A stretch of DNA of 64,000 bases from Micromonospora ferruginea (GTDB taxonomy: Bacteria > Actinomycetota > Actinomycetes > Mycobacteriales > Micromonosporaceae): the NCBI RefSeq assembly GCF_013694245.2, contig NZ_CP059322.2, positions 3,975,001 to 4,039,000 on the forward strand, written 5' to 3'. The notes beneath the pieces are model-generated. The model was not told where the DNA came from. It was given only the letters and a program-made list of their open reading frames with translations, and made no database searches. The position numbers were made by a program, and so were the translations under genes. This document shows, piece after piece, positions 53,888 to 63,015 of the stretch (positions within the stretch are counted from its first letter, which is position 1; the number at the start of each line of letters is the position of its first letter).

Positions 53888-54061
53888 TCAGACCTCGAGG
53901 ACCTGGCGGCCGTTGTACGTGCCGCAGACGGAGCAGGCGGCGTGCGGCAGCTTCGGCGACTTGCACTGCGGGCAGGCAACGGTCGCCACCACCGAGGCCT
54001 TCCAGTTCGCCCGGCGGGCGCGGGTGTTGCTGCGCGACATCTTGCGCTTGGGGACGGCCAC
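53888..54061 (-). CDS. rpmF: Ribosomal protein L32
   Basis: A 57-residue L32 with two CxxC pairs (CPQCKSPKLPHAACSVC), so it is the zinc-binding (C+) form. It opens AVPKRKMSRSNTRARRANW after a GTG at 54061, and stands between the DUF177 gene and plsX in the order found in most actinobacteria. Confidence 0.94.
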   Translation of the reverse strand: MAVPKRKMSRSNTRARRANWKASVVATVACPQCKSPKLPHAACSVCGTYNGRQVLEV

Positions 54062-54066
54062 GGTTC

Positions 54067-54630
54067 CTACTCCTCTGTACGGTTCAGTTGCGACAGGCCC
54101 GCCCAACGCGGGTCGATCTGCTGGTGACTGTGGTCGGCCGGCAGATCGTCCCAGTGCACCCCACACTCGGGGCACAGGCCTGGGCAGTCCTCCCGGCAGA
54201 GCGGGTTGGTCGGCAGCGCGAGCACCACCGCGTCCCGCAACGCCGGCTCCAGGTCGATCAGATCGCCCTGCATCCGGCCCACCTCGTCCTCGTCGGTCGT
54301 CTCGTCCGTGGTGCTGTCCTCGTACGCGTACAGCTCCTGGACGTTGACGACCACCGAGTCGTCGATCTCGCGCAGGCAACGGCCGCACTCACCCCTGGCG
54401 GAACCGGTGACGGTTCCGGAGACGAGCACACCCTCGGACACCGACTGCAACCTCAGGTCGAGGTCGAGGTCCGCGCCCTCCGGCACGCCGATCAACTCCA
54501 CGCCGAGGTCCGCCGGTGCCGCCACGACCCGCCGGAGCTCACGCAACGCTCCAGGGCGACGCGGCAGGTCCCTCGTGTCGAGGACCAGCGGCGCCCTGGG
54601 GTCGAGTTGGCGAGGCGAATGTTTGGGCAT
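54067..54630 (-). CDS. DUF177 (YceD) family protein
   Basis: A 187-residue DUF177 protein. The C-terminal conserved segment has cysteine motifs (CGRCLREI, then CREDCPGLCPECGVHWDDLP) and ends with DPRWAGLSQL. In many bacteria DUF177 sits next to rpmF and has been connected with 23S rRNA or L32 handling, but its biochemical role is not settled. The ATG at 54630 begins MPKHSPRQLDPRAPLVLDTRDLPRRPG, a common opening for this family. It lies 5 bases from rpmF and is certainly co-transcribed. Confidence 0.88.
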   Translation of the reverse strand: MPKHSPRQLDPRAPLVLDTRDLPRRPGALRELRRVVAAPADLGVELIGVPEGADLDLDLRLQSVSEGVLVSGTVTGSARGECGRCLREIDDSVVVNVQELYAYEDSTTDETTDEDEVGRMQGDLIDLEPALRDAVVLALPTNPLCREDCPGLCPECGVHWDDLPADHSHQQIDPRWAGLSQLNRTEE

Positions 54631-54757
54631 AGTCAGACTCCGGCCGTGAGAGGCCGACAAAAAAGGTTACCTGGCAGGGGGGCGGACCGTCGAACCGGGG
54701 GCGGACCCCGCCCCGGCGCGACGGCAGCCGGCTGTCGGCGACCGGCCCGTGCGCCGC

Positions 54758-55255
54758 TCAGAAGGGTAGCGGGCGCTCCGCCTCGTCCCCCGCGAAGGTG
54801 CCGATCTCGCGCAGCGCGTGCATCTTGTCCCGGCCACGCTCTATCGAGGCCAGCGCCCGGGTCAGGAACTGCTCGAAGTTGGCCAGCGCGGTGTCGACGT
54901 AGTCGTCCACCTCCTCGCGGAGGCGCTGCGCCTCGGCGCGCGCCTCGGCGATGATCCGGGCGCCCTCGTGCTCGGCCGAGACGGTGATCTCGTTCACCGA
55001 GACGAGCCGGGCGTGTTCCGCCTCACCCTCGCTGATGATCCGGTCGGCCTCGCGCTTGCCGGCCTCCATGATCTTGTCCCGCTCCTCCAGCAGCGCGGCG
55101 GCGCGGCGCAGGTCGGCGGGGAGCTCGGCGCGCATCTCGTCGAGCGCCGCGATCATCTCGCCGCGGTCGACCATGCAGTTGTTGCGCGACATCGGAACGG
55201 AGCGGGCCTGCTCCACCATGGCGATCAGTTCGTCGATGCGATCGAGCGGGTCCAC
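54758..55255 (-). CDS. SepIVA/DivIVA-like coiled-coil protein
   Basis: A 165-residue coiled-coil protein. It shows a DivIVA-like pattern (MDPLDRIDELIAMVEQARSVPMS, then NNCMVDRGEMIAALDEMRAELPADLRRAAALLEERDKIM) and a C-terminal helical bundle (AEHEGARIIAEARAEAQRLREEVDDYV). By sequence style and synteny (mutM-rnc-plsX-rpmF-DUF177, then this) it is the counterpart of the mycobacterial septation factor SepIVA, which acts in polar and septal growth; the Mycobacterium protein is longer. Start GTG at 55255. The assignment rests on synteny plus pattern. Confidence 0.8.
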   Translation of the reverse strand: MDPLDRIDELIAMVEQARSVPMSRNNCMVDRGEMIAALDEMRAELPADLRRAAALLEERDKIMEAGKREADRIISEGEAEHARLVSVNEITVSAEHEGARIIAEARAEAQRLREEVDDYVDTALANFEQFLTRALASIERGRDKMHALREIGTFAGDEAERPLPF

Positions 55256-55410
55256 CGGCGCCTCACTCCCGTCTTCGTCGGCCGCCCTCCATCATGCGGC
55301 CTGCGCCCGGTTTCGGCGCTGCCCCCATCATGTCGCGCCCCGACCACTCGCGCCCTACCCGCCCCCACCCGGCGCGTCGCCCCCACCCCGCCCCCGTCCC
55401 CGCCCCACCT

Positions 55411-55486
55411 CGTCGATCTTGCACTTTCTGCCCCGACATTCCGCCCGGAACAGGGCGAACGACGGGCCGAAACTGCAAGATCGACG
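55411..55486. repeat. GATCTTGCA-type inverted-repeat element
   Basis: Arms CGTCGATCTTGCACTTTC (55411-55428) and GAAACTGCAAGATCGACG (55469-55486) pair over 18 bases with one mismatch and a 40-base interior. It lies 26 bases past the coaD stop and 156 bases before the SepIVA-like gene. Sequences with the same GCAAGATC core occur upstream of smc. The remaining bases of this 256-base gap show no gene. Confidence 0.75.
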
Positions 55487-55511
55487 GGGAGGGGTGGTGA
55501 GAGTGAGGGGG

Positions 55512-55988
55512 TTAGGGGCGTAGGCGGGTTATCAGCTGTTCGCGGACCAGGTCGGGGACGTGGGCGGAGATGTCGCCGCCCCACTTGGCCACGTCCTTGA
55601 CCAGGCTGGAGGAGAGGAAGGAGTAGAGCGGGTTGGTCGGCATGAAGAGCGTCTCCACGCCGGCCAGGCCGACGTTCATCTGGGCCATCTGCAACTCGTA
55701 GTCGAAGTCGCTGACCGCGCGCAGGCCCTTGATCAGCACGCTCGCCTGCTGGTCCCGGCAGAAGTCGACGAGCAGGCCGCGGAACGACTCCACCCGCACG
55801 TTGTCGTACGAGGCGGTCACCTCGCGGAGCATCTTGATCCGCTCCTCGACGCTGAACAACCCCTGTTTCGACTGGTTGATCAGCACTCCGACGATCACCT
55901 CGTCGAAGAGCCGGCTCGCCCGGCCGATGATGTCCAGGTGACCATTGGTGACCGGGTCGAACGAGCCCGGGCAGACCGCACGTCTCAT
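55512..55988 (-). CDS. coaD: Pantetheine-phosphate adenylyltransferase
   Basis: Penultimate step of coenzyme A synthesis. The 158-residue protein has the nucleotidyltransferase motif [12 protein letters not shown] (positions 5-16), the Arg/Lys of [19 protein letters not shown] near residue 88, and the [19 protein letters not shown] segment. The ATG at 55988 is the standard start and overlaps rsmD (ATGA). Operon rsmD-coaD. Confidence 0.95.
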   Translation of the reverse strand: MRRAVCPGSFDPVTNGHLDIIGRASRLFDEVIVGVLINQSKQGLFSVEERIKMLREVTASYDNVRVESFRGLLVDFCRDQQASVLIKGLRAVSDFDYELQMAQMNVGLAGVETLFMPTNPLYSFLSSSLVKDVAKWGGDISAHVPDLVREQLITRLRP

Positions 55989-56548
55989 GATCGGCGACCG
56001 TACCAAAGGGTGGTCTCGCCGTAGCGGCGACTGCGCTCCCCGGTGACGCCCTCCACCCAGCCGGGCGGGCCGCTGCGGCTGGCCCGCTCCACCACCACCA
56101 GGGCGTCCGGGGCGAGCCAGCCGCCGTCGACCAGCGCGGCCAGCATCGCGGTGAGCTCCGCGTCCGGCACCGCGTAGGGCGGATCGGCGAAGACCACGTC
56201 GTACGGCCCGCCCTCCGGCCCGGACGCGAGCACGCCGCCGACCCTGCCGGTGACCAGGCGGGCGGCCGGGGCGGCCCGCAGCGCGGCGATGTTCTCCCGG
56301 ATCACCCGGGCGGCCCGGGGGTCCGACTCGACCAGCAGCACATGGGCCGCGCCCCGGGACAGCGCCTCCAGGCCGACCGCGCCGGAGCCGGCGTAGAGGT
56401 CGGCGAACCGCGCCCCGGTCAGGTCGAGGTCGGCCTGCACGGCGCTGAACAGCGCCTCCCGCACCCGGTCCGAGGTCGGTCGGGTGCCGGCGCCGGGCGG
56501 CGCGGCGATCCGCCGTCCACCGAGCGTGCCGGCCACGATCCGGGTCAC
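55985..56548 (-). CDS. rsmD: 16S rRNA (guanine-N2-)-methyltransferase RsmD
   Basis: Methylates G966 of 16S rRNA. The 187-residue Rossmann methyltransferase has [14 protein letters not shown] at the start, [28 protein letters not shown] (motif I to acidic II) and the catalytic [12 protein letters not shown] motif IV. The GTG at 56548 is preferred; longer upstream frames lack family similarity. Overlaps coaD by 4 bases. Confidence 0.92.
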   Translation of the reverse strand: MTRIVAGTLGGRRIAAPPGAGTRPTSDRVREALFSAVQADLDLTGARFADLYAGSGAVGLEALSRGAAHVLLVESDPRAARVIRENIAALRAAPAARLVTGRVGGVLASGPEGGPYDVVFADPPYAVPDAELTAMLAALVDGGWLAPDALVVVERASRSGPPGWVEGVTGERSRRYGETTLWYGRRS

Positions 56549-56794
56549 CGTCGTCCCCTGCGCATGCCCCGACGCTACGCGACGCCGGAAACGGACCCGA
56601 GGACCACCCGGAGCGACGAACCGTGACCCCTCGTGCATCAATGATCTCGGATTCATAACGGACCCTTTACGACCCGTAGATCGCGGTAACGCCCGCACTG
56701 TCGATCTCGCTAGGGTCTGCCCGGTTGCCGCGCGGACGCGTGATTTCGGGCCGTCCGCCGCCCCCTCCCATCCTCCCCCTCCTCAGGAGAAGAC

Positions 56795-57736
56795 GTGAAC
56801 CGTCTCCACCTCCGGCGTGCCGCCGTCCTCACCGCCGGCGCGCTGATCGGCCTCGCGGGCGTGGCCACCGTCGCCGCCCCGGCCTCCGCCCACCACCCCG
56901 AGCCGTCCGGCAGCTACTGCGCCGCCAAGGACGGCACGGTCACCGTCACCTGGTCGGTGATCAGCAGCGAGCGAGACATCTCCGGGCGCATCACCAAGCT
57001 CGAGTCCACCGTGCCCGGCGACGTCACCGGCGGCCTGGCCGTGGGCGCGGAGCTCAAGAAGCAGAGCGACGGGCCGCTGACCGGCACCCAGACCCACACG
57101 TTCACCGGCGCGATCCCCGAGCTGAAGCTGACCGTCGGGGCGCACTGGGACCGCGGCCGCGAGTCGCACGACGGCGAGCGCACCGTGGTCGCCCAGCCGA
57201 GCCTCGACTGCGACGTCCCGGAGAGCCCCTCGCCGTCGCCCTCGTCGCCGTCCCCGTCGCCGAGCGTCACCCCGGAGCCGACCGAGTCGCCGGAGCCCAC
57301 CCCGACGCCGTCCGCGTCCACCCCGCCGAGCCCGTCGGCCACGCCGTCCGCGCCGGCCGAGCCGATCTTCAAGCTCGACCAGGACTGCGACTCGATGACC
57401 TTCACCGTGGAGAACCCGGCGAAGGGCGTCCCCTTCACCGCCACGCTGACCACCGAGAAGGGCGTCACCAAGAAGCTCGTCTCCGAGCCGGGCAAGACCA
57501 CCTCGGTCGAGTTCGACGCCTACCGGGGCCTCAAGGTGACCGTCAAGTACGACGTGGTCGCCGACTCCGAGACCATCCCGTACACCCAGCCGGAGGACTG
57601 CTCCGGCCAGGGCGGCGGCCTGCCGGTGACCGGCCCCGCCGCCGGCGCCATCGCCGGTGGCGCGGTGCTGCTGCTGGCCGCCGGCGCGGTGCTCTACGTG
57701 GTGGCCCGCCGCCGCCGGATCAGCTTCACCGCCTGA
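56795..57736 (+). CDS. LPXTG-type cell-wall-anchored surface protein
   Basis: A 313-residue exported surface protein. It has an N-terminal signal peptide (LRRAAVLTAGALIGLAGVATVAAPASA, cleavage after ASA), a beta-rich head with two Cys-containing segments (SYCAAKDGTVTVTWSV and SLDCDVP), a Ser/Pro/Thr-rich stalk of about 60 residues, a second domain FKLDQDCDSMTFTVENPAKGVPFTATLTTEKG, and a C-terminal sortase signal: LPVTG followed by a hydrophobic helix and RRRR. A TAGGGT -10-like element lies at 56711-56716 and AGGAGAAG precedes the GTG at 56795. No sortase gene is in the window. Confidence 0.9.
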   Translation: MNRLHLRRAAVLTAGALIGLAGVATVAAPASAHHPEPSGSYCAAKDGTVTVTWSVISSERDISGRITKLESTVPGDVTGGLAVGAELKKQSDGPLTGTQTHTFTGAIPELKLTVGAHWDRGRESHDGERTVVAQPSLDCDVPESPSPSPSSPSPSPSVTPEPTESPEPTPTPSASTPPSPSATPSAPAEPIFKLDQDCDSMTFTVENPAKGVPFTATLTTEKGVTKKLVSEPGKTTSVEFDAYRGLKVTVKYDVVADSETIPYTQPEDCSGQGGGLPVTGPAAGAIAGGAVLLLAAGAVLYVVARRRRISFTA

Positions 57737-57748
57737 CCCGAACCGCCA

Positions 57749-57785
57749 CGAGGGCGCGTCGACCACCCGGGTCGGCGCGCCCTCG
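57749..57785. terminator. Bidirectional terminator
   Basis: A stem of at least 10 perfect base pairs (CGAGGGCGCG/CGCGCCCTCG), extendable through one mismatch, sits between the convergent LPXTG gene and the serine hydrolase gene. Confidence 0.65.
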
Positions 57786-57796
57786 CCGTCTCGTGG

Positions 57797-58735
57797 TCAG
57801 GCGGTGGCCCGGTCCAGGACCGACGTGACCGCCATCGGGTTGACCTCCGCCTGGTTGGACAGCAGCACGAGCCGCTGGTCCTCCTCGGGCAGCCAGGCGG
57901 CGAACGCCTTGTAGCCGCCGTTGTCCCCGGAGTGGTGGACCGCCCGCCGGCCGGCCAGCGGGCCGACGAAGAACCCGTAGCCGTACGCCTCGCCGGGCCG
58001 GCCGGTCGGTGCGTGCGGCGCGATCATCGCGGCCACCGACGACGGGCCGAGCAACCGGCCCCGGCGCGGCACGTCGAGCCAGGTGAGCAGGTCCGCCCCG
58101 GTGCACCAGACGTCGCCGGCGCCCATGCTCACGGTCGCCAGGTCCCACGACGGCACCGGCCGCCCGCCCTCGTGCCCGACCGCCACGTCCGGTCGCCCGG
58201 CACCGGACCCGGCGAAGCTGTCGGTCATGCCGAGCGGCGCGAAGACCTCCTCGGCGAGGAACTCGGCGTACGGCCGGCCGGTCACCCGCTCGACGGTCCG
58301 GGCCAGCAGCACGTAGCCGGGGCTGCTGTAGTGCCACGCCGCGCCGGGCCGGAACAGCGGCGGCACGGCCGCGAACGCGGCGAGCAGCTCGTCCGGCTCG
58401 GCCGGGGCGACGAGGTCGACGGCCGGGTGCTCCTCCCAGTGGCCCAGCCCCGAGGTGTGGGTGAGCAGGTGGTGCAGCGTGATGCCGGACCACGCGGGCG
58501 GCGGGTCGGGCAGCCACCGTACGACCGGGTCGGTCAGGCGGAGCGTGCCGCGCTCGGCGAGCAGCAGCACCGCGACGGCCGCCATCTGCTTGCTGATCGA
58601 GGCGATCTGGAACCGGGTCGCGGAGGTGCAGGGCGCGCCGGTGACCTCGTCGGCCACGCCGGCGACCCGGTCCACCAGGAGCTCGTCGCCCCGGGCCAGG
58701 AGCAGCACACCGCGATCGTGCGAAAAGATCGACAT
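57797..58735 (-). CDS. Beta-lactamase-fold serine hydrolase
   Basis: A 312-residue class C beta-lactamase/esterase-fold protein. The SxxK motif is ASISKQ (Ser46, Lys49), the second motif reads HYSSPGY in place of the usual Y-x-N, and HHSGDNGG supplies the third. No signal peptide is present, so a cytoplasmic esterase or peptidase is more likely than a true beta-lactamase. The substrate is unknown. It lies alone between the LPXTG and recG genes. Confidence 0.85.
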   Translation of the reverse strand: MSIFSHDRGVLLLARGDELLVDRVAGVADEVTGAPCTSATRFQIASISKQMAAVAVLLLAERGTLRLTDPVVRWLPDPPPAWSGITLHHLLTHTSGLGHWEEHPAVDLVAPAEPDELLAAFAAVPPLFRPGAAWHYSSPGYVLLARTVERVTGRPYAEFLAEEVFAPLGMTDSFAGSGAGRPDVAVGHEGGRPVPSWDLATVSMGAGDVWCTGADLLTWLDVPRRGRLLGPSSVAAMIAPHAPTGRPGEAYGYGFFVGPLAGRRAVHHSGDNGGYKAFAAWLPEEDQRLVLLSNQAEVNPMAVTSVLDRATA

Positions 58736-58760
58736 CTGCCGGAGCCTAGCCCGGCACGAC

Positions 58761-60962
58761 TCAGCCCTTCTCCAGGTATTCCGCCCGCTCCTCGTCGACG
58801 AGCGCGGCGACCGACGCCGCGAGCGCCGGATGCCGGGCCAGCTCCGGGTCCTCCTCGACCAGGGTGATCGCCTCGGCCCGGGCGTCCCGGATCAGGTCGG
58901 TGTCGCGCAGCAGCGACAGCAGCCGCAGGTGCGACCGCCGGCCGGACTGGGTCGCGCCGAGCACGTCGCCCTCCCGACGCTGCTCCAGGTCGAGCTCGGC
59001 CAGCTTGAACCCGTCGGTGGTGGAGGCCACCGCGTCCAGCCGCTCGCGGGCGGACGACCCCTCGGCCGCCTCGGTGACCAGCAGGCAGAGGCCGGCGGCC
59101 GAGCCCCGGCCCACCCGGCCGCGCAACTGGTGGAGCTGGGAGACGCCGAACCGGTCGGCGTCCAGCACGATCATCACGGTGGCGTTGGGCACGTTGACGC
59201 CCACCTCGACCACCGTGGTCGCGACCAGCACGTCCAGGTCGCCGGCCGCGTAGGCGCGCATCACCGCGTCCTTCTCGTCGGCCGGCAGCCGCCCGTGCAG
59301 CACCCCGATCCGCAGCCCGTGCAGCGGCCCCTCGGCGAGCAGCGGGGCCACCTCGGTGACCGCGAGCGGCGGCCGGCGGCCGTTGTCGTCCTCCCGGGGC
59401 GGCTCCTCGTCGCTCTGCGGCCCCTCGCCGATCCGCGGGCAGACCACGTACGCCTGGTGGCCCTTGCCGACCTCCTCGCGCAGCCGGCGCCAGGCCCGGT
59501 CGAGGAAGGCCGGCTTCTCGGCGGCCGGCACCACGTGCGAGGCGATCGGCGAGCGGCCCTGCGGCAACTGGGACAGGGTGGAGGTCTCCAGGTCGCCGTA
59601 GACGGTCATGGCGACCGTGCGCGGGATCGGGGTGGCGGTCATCACCAGCACGTGCGGCGGCTGGTCGGCCTTGGCGCGCAACGCGTCGCGCTGCTCCACG
59701 CCGAAGCGGTGCTGCTCGTCCACCACCACCAGGCCCAGGTCGGCGAAGTCGACGCCCTCGTAGAGCAGGGCGTGCGTGCCGAGCACGATGCCCGCGCGAC
59801 CCTCGGCCACCTCGGCCAGCGCACGCCGCCGGGCCGCCGCACCCAGCGACCCGGTGACCAGCTCGACCCTCGTCGCGTCGTCGGCGGCGCCCAGCTCACC
59901 GGCGCGGCCGAGCGGGCCGAGCAGGTCGAGGATGCCGCGGTGGTGCTGGGCGGCGAGCACCTCGGTCGGGGCGAGCAGCGCGGCCTGACCGCCGGCGTCC
60001 ACCACCTGGAGCATCGCGCGCAACGCCACCACGGTCTTGCCGGAACCCACCTCGCCCTGCAGCAGCCGGTGCATCGGATGCGGGGTGGCCAGGTCGGCGG
60101 CGACCTCCCGCCCGACCGTCTGCTGGCCGGAGGTCAGCTCGTAGGGCAGCCTGGCGTCGAACGCGTCCAGCAGCCCGCCCGCCCTCGCCGGCCGGGCCCG
60201 CGCCGGCCACGCCGCCGCCCGGTGCTTGCGCTGCACCAACGTGAGCTGCACGGCGAACGCCTCGTCCCACTTGAGCCGGCGACGGGCCCGGTAGAGCGCC
60301 TCCTTGCTGGTCGGCCGGTGGATCTCGCGCAGCGCGGCGTCGATGCCGACGAGGTTGCGGGTGGCCCGCACCGTGGCAGGCAGCGGATCGTCAGGCGGGG
60401 TGAACGTGTCCAGCACCACCCGGACGCAGCGGGCGATCACCCAGGTCGGCACCGCGGCGGCGGCCGGGTAGACCGGGATCAGCGCGCCGGCGAACTCCTC
60501 GACCTCCTCGTTGGCCGCCGCCTCACCGTCGCCGCCCTCGCCGAGCAGGACGTATTCCGGGCCGTTGAGCTGCCGCTTGCCCCGGAACTCGGTCACCTTG
60601 CCGGCGAACAACCCCCACCGGCCCGGGCGCAGCTCCCGCTCCCGCCACGCCTGGTTGCCGAAGAAGGTGCAGGTGAGCACGCCGCCGGAGCCGTCGCCGA
60701 CGGTGACCTCCAGCAGGTTGCCGCGCCGCTGCCGCATCGGGCGGACCGCGGTGCGCTGCACCTGGGCCAGCACGGTGACCTGCTCCCCCACGTCCAGCGA
60801 GCGGATGTCGGTGTGCTCGCCGCGCTCGTCGTAGCGGCGCGGGAAGTGGTAGACCAGGTCACCGGCGGTGTGCAGGTCGAGGTGGCCGGCCAGCGCCTTG
60901 GCGGTCTTCTCCCCCACCAGCTTCTTCAGCGGGGTGTCCACCGTCGACGGTTCGCTCGTCAT
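58761..60962 (-). CDS. recG: ATP-dependent DNA helicase RecG
   Basis: Remodels stalled forks and branched DNA. The 733-residue protein begins with the wedge/OB domain (TVLAQVQRTAVRPMRQRRGNLLEVTVGDG), then helicase domain 1 with Walker A GEVGSGKTVVALRA and DEQH, helicase domain 2 (GVLHGRLPADEKDAVM, VATTVVEVGVNVPNATVM, QLRGRVGRGSAAGLCL), and the C-terminal TRG-like end. Its ATG overlaps the DAK2 gene stop (ATGA). Gene order rpmB-DAK2-recG is standard. Confidence 0.95.
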   Translation of the reverse strand: MTSEPSTVDTPLKKLVGEKTAKALAGHLDLHTAGDLVYHFPRRYDERGEHTDIRSLDVGEQVTVLAQVQRTAVRPMRQRRGNLLEVTVGDGSGGVLTCTFFGNQAWRERELRPGRWGLFAGKVTEFRGKRQLNGPEYVLLGEGGDGEAAANEEVEEFAGALIPVYPAAAAVPTWVIARCVRVVLDTFTPPDDPLPATVRATRNLVGIDAALREIHRPTSKEALYRARRRLKWDEAFAVQLTLVQRKHRAAAWPARARPARAGGLLDAFDARLPYELTSGQQTVGREVAADLATPHPMHRLLQGEVGSGKTVVALRAMLQVVDAGGQAALLAPTEVLAAQHHRGILDLLGPLGRAGELGAADDATRVELVTGSLGAAARRRALAEVAEGRAGIVLGTHALLYEGVDFADLGLVVVDEQHRFGVEQRDALRAKADQPPHVLVMTATPIPRTVAMTVYGDLETSTLSQLPQGRSPIASHVVPAAEKPAFLDRAWRRLREEVGKGHQAYVVCPRIGEGPQSDEEPPREDDNGRRPPLAVTEVAPLLAEGPLHGLRIGVLHGRLPADEKDAVMRAYAAGDLDVLVATTVVEVGVNVPNATVMIVLDADRFGVSQLHQLRGRVGRGSAAGLCLLVTEAAEGSSARERLDAVASTTDGFKLAELDLEQRREGDVLGATQSGRRSHLRLLSLLRDTDLIRDARAEAITLVEEDPELARHPALAASVAALVDEERAEYLEKG

Positions 60963-62560
60963 TCGACCCCCAGCAGGAGCGGATAGTGCGGCTGGCCGCC
61001 CTCGTAGGCCTGCACCTCGACGAACGGCCAGGACCGCTCGACGTGGTCGCGGACCCGGTCGGCCAGCCCGGCGGGGGCGTCCGCCCCGCAGAGCAGCGTG
61101 ACCAGCTCGCCGCCGCCGCCGAGCATCCGGTCGACCACGGCCGTGCAGGTGTCGGTCAGGTCCTGCCCGATCAGGTGCACCTCGCCCTCCACCAGGGCCA
61201 GCACGTCACCCGGGCGGCACGGGCCGGCGACGGTGAGCGCCTCACGGCCGGCGTGGCAGACCTCGGCGTAGCGGCAGGCGCCGGCCGCCTCGGCCATCGC
61301 GATCACGTCGTCCTCGAAGCGTCGCTTCGGGTCGCGCACGGCCAGCGCGGCGAGCGCCTGCACCGGGGAGCGCGTCGGCACCACGCTCACCTTCACGCCG
61401 AGGCCGTGCGCCTCCTTCGCCGCCGCGCTCGCCACCGACTGCGTGTTCGGGTCGTTGGGCAGCACCACCACCCGGGCCGCGCCGGTGGCCCGGATCGCGT
61501 CGAGCAGCTCGCCGGTGGACGGGTTGGCCGGGACCACCACGGCGCCCTCGGCGGCGAACAGCTCGGCGATGCCGGCGCCGGTCGCCACCACCACGGCGGC
61601 CCGGCCGTCCGGTCGCGCCGCCGCCGGAGCGCTCTGGTCGGCGAAGCGGGTCACCGCGATCCGGTGCGGACGGCCGGCGACCACGCCCGCCTCGACGGCC
61701 GCGCCGACGTCGTTGACGTGCACGTGCACGTTCCAGGTGCCGGCGCCGTCACCGACCACCGCCAGCGAGTCGCCGAGCGCCGCCAACTCGTCGCGCAGCC
61801 GGGCCACCGCCTCGTCGGTGGCGTCGAGCAGGTATTGCACCTCGTAGGCGTACGCCTCGGAGCCGGCCTCCCGGACCGCGGTGGCGGGCCGGCGCAGCGC
61901 GGGCGGCGCGGGCGCCGGCTGCCCGGGGCTCTCCCCCGTGACCACCTCGACCAGCGCGTCGAGCAGCAGGCACAGCCCGCGCCCACCGGCGTCGACCACA
62001 CCGGCGCGGGCCAGCTCGGGCAGTTGCTCCGGTGTCCGGGCCAGCGCCACGGCAGCCGCCTCGGCCGCGGCCCGGGCCACCGCGCGCAGGTCGTCGCTGT
62101 CCGCCCGCTGGGCCGCGCCGGCCGCCGCGGCGACCACGCTGAGCAGGGTGCCCTCGACCGGCCGGGCGACCGCGGCGTAGGCGGCGGCGGTGGCGGCGGC
62201 CAGCGCGCCGGCGAGCTGCCGGCCCCGGACCGCCGGCGCGGCGCCGAGCGTGTCGGCCAGGCCGCGCAGGATCTGCGAGAGGATCACGCCGGAGTTGCCC
62301 CGCGCGCCGAGCAGCGCGCCCTGCGCCATCAGCCGCAGCGCGTGCCCGTGCGGGGTGTGCCCGTCGTCGGGCAGGGTGCCCAGGTCCATCGCCAGGGCCT
62401 GCTGCGCGGAGGTGAGCGTGAGCACCAGGTTGGTGCCGGTGTCGCCGTCCGGCACCGGATAGACGTTGAGGTCGTCGATCTCGCCCTGGTGCCGCTGGAG
62501 GGCGGCCAGCCCGCTCGTGCACCAGCGGCGCACCGCGGCCGCGTCGAGGGTGTCCAGCAC
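60959..62560 (-). CDS. DAK2 domain (FakA/YloV-like) fatty-acid-kinase-like protein
   Basis: A 533-residue DAK2-domain protein of the FakA/YloV family. The metal-ATP motif NVYPVPDGDTGTNL is at residues 32-45, GARGNSGVILSQILRGLAD near residue 90 completes the nucleotide-binding helix, and the middle/C-terminal domain (YEVQYLLDATDEAVARL ... VVLPNDPNTQSVA) is the DegV-interacting-like part. In Firmicutes FakA phosphorylates fatty acids bound to FakB (DegV family); no FakB is present here. GTG at 62560 is the likely start. Coupled to recG by a 4-base overlap. Confidence 0.88.
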   Translation of the reverse strand: MLDTLDAAAVRRWCTSGLAALQRHQGEIDDLNVYPVPDGDTGTNLVLTLTSAQQALAMDLGTLPDDGHTPHGHALRLMAQGALLGARGNSGVILSQILRGLADTLGAAPAVRGRQLAGALAAATAAAYAAVARPVEGTLLSVVAAAAGAAQRADSDDLRAVARAAAEAAAVALARTPEQLPELARAGVVDAGGRGLCLLLDALVEVVTGESPGQPAPAPPALRRPATAVREAGSEAYAYEVQYLLDATDEAVARLRDELAALGDSLAVVGDGAGTWNVHVHVNDVGAAVEAGVVAGRPHRIAVTRFADQSAPAAARPDGRAAVVVATGAGIAELFAAEGAVVVPANPSTGELLDAIRATGAARVVVLPNDPNTQSVASAAAKEAHGLGVKVSVVPTRSPVQALAALAVRDPKRRFEDDVIAMAEAAGACRYAEVCHAGREALTVAGPCRPGDVLALVEGEVHLIGQDLTDTCTAVVDRMLGGGGELVTLLCGADAPAGLADRVRDHVERSWPFVEVQAYEGGQPHYPLLLGVE

Positions 62561-62673
62561 GTCGGGAAGCCTACTGGCGCGCACCGACACGCGCCGGGTC
62601 GTCCGGCGTGTCCGACCGGCGGGGCGGTCCGGCCGGCCGGCCGGTACGCTGGTCGGGCTCGGCGAAGGGCCGG

Positions 62674-62703
62674 TTGGGCGTACGGATCGGCATCGGGTAA
62701 CCT
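62674..62703 (+). promoter_or_regulatory. Putative rpmB promoter
   Basis: TTGGGC (62674-62679) and TAACCT (62698-62703) are separated by 18 bases, about 65 bases upstream of the rpmB GTG. Unlike the leaderless genes, rpmB also has an AGGAG ribosome binding site just before its start. Confidence 0.35.
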
Positions 62704-62767
62704 GACCAGGTTGCCCGGGCTGCGCCTGGCGGCGACCTCATGAACGTATCAATCCCAGGAGTATCCC

Positions 62768-62959
62768 GTGGCTAGCGTGTGCGACGTCTGTGGCAAGGGG
62801 CCGGGCTTCGGCCACAACGTGCCCTGGTCCAAGAAGAAGACCAACCGCCGCTGGAACCCGAACATCCAGTCGGTGCGGACCCCGGCCGGTGGCGGCACCA
62901 CCAAGAAGCTTCAGGTCTGCACCTCGTGCATCAAGGCCGGCAAGGTCACCCGCGCCTGA
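62768..62959 (+). CDS. rpmB: Ribosomal protein L28
   Basis: A 63-residue L28 with two CxxC pairs (VCDVCGKGP and VCTSCIKAG), the zinc-binding C+ form. ASVCDVCGKGPGFGHNVPWSKKKTNRRWNPN is the family core. Start GTG at 62768 with AGGAG about six bases before it. Divergent from the DAK2-recG operon, as is usual. Confidence 0.95.
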   Translation: MASVCDVCGKGPGFGHNVPWSKKKTNRRWNPNIQSVRTPAGGGTTKKLQVCTSCIKAGKVTRA

Positions 62960-62988
62960 CGCGGCAGCACCACCGGACATCGTCGGTC

Positions 62989-63015
62989 GCCGGCGGCCCC
63001 CTCGGGGTCGCCGGC
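62989..63015 (+). terminator. Terminator downstream of rpmB
   Basis: GCCGGCGGCCCC pairs with GGGGTCGCCGGC around a 3-base loop (one G-U), followed by TTCTGTC. Confidence 0.55.

Noticed and set aside
57232..57360. A short-repeat array (CRISPR-like) in the Ser/Pro stalk
   Set aside because: The repeats are coding SP/TP codons without unique spacers or a leader.
57797..58735. A true secreted beta-lactamase
   Set aside because: No signal peptide and the Y-x-N motif is changed to YSS; better read as an esterase-like serine hydrolase.
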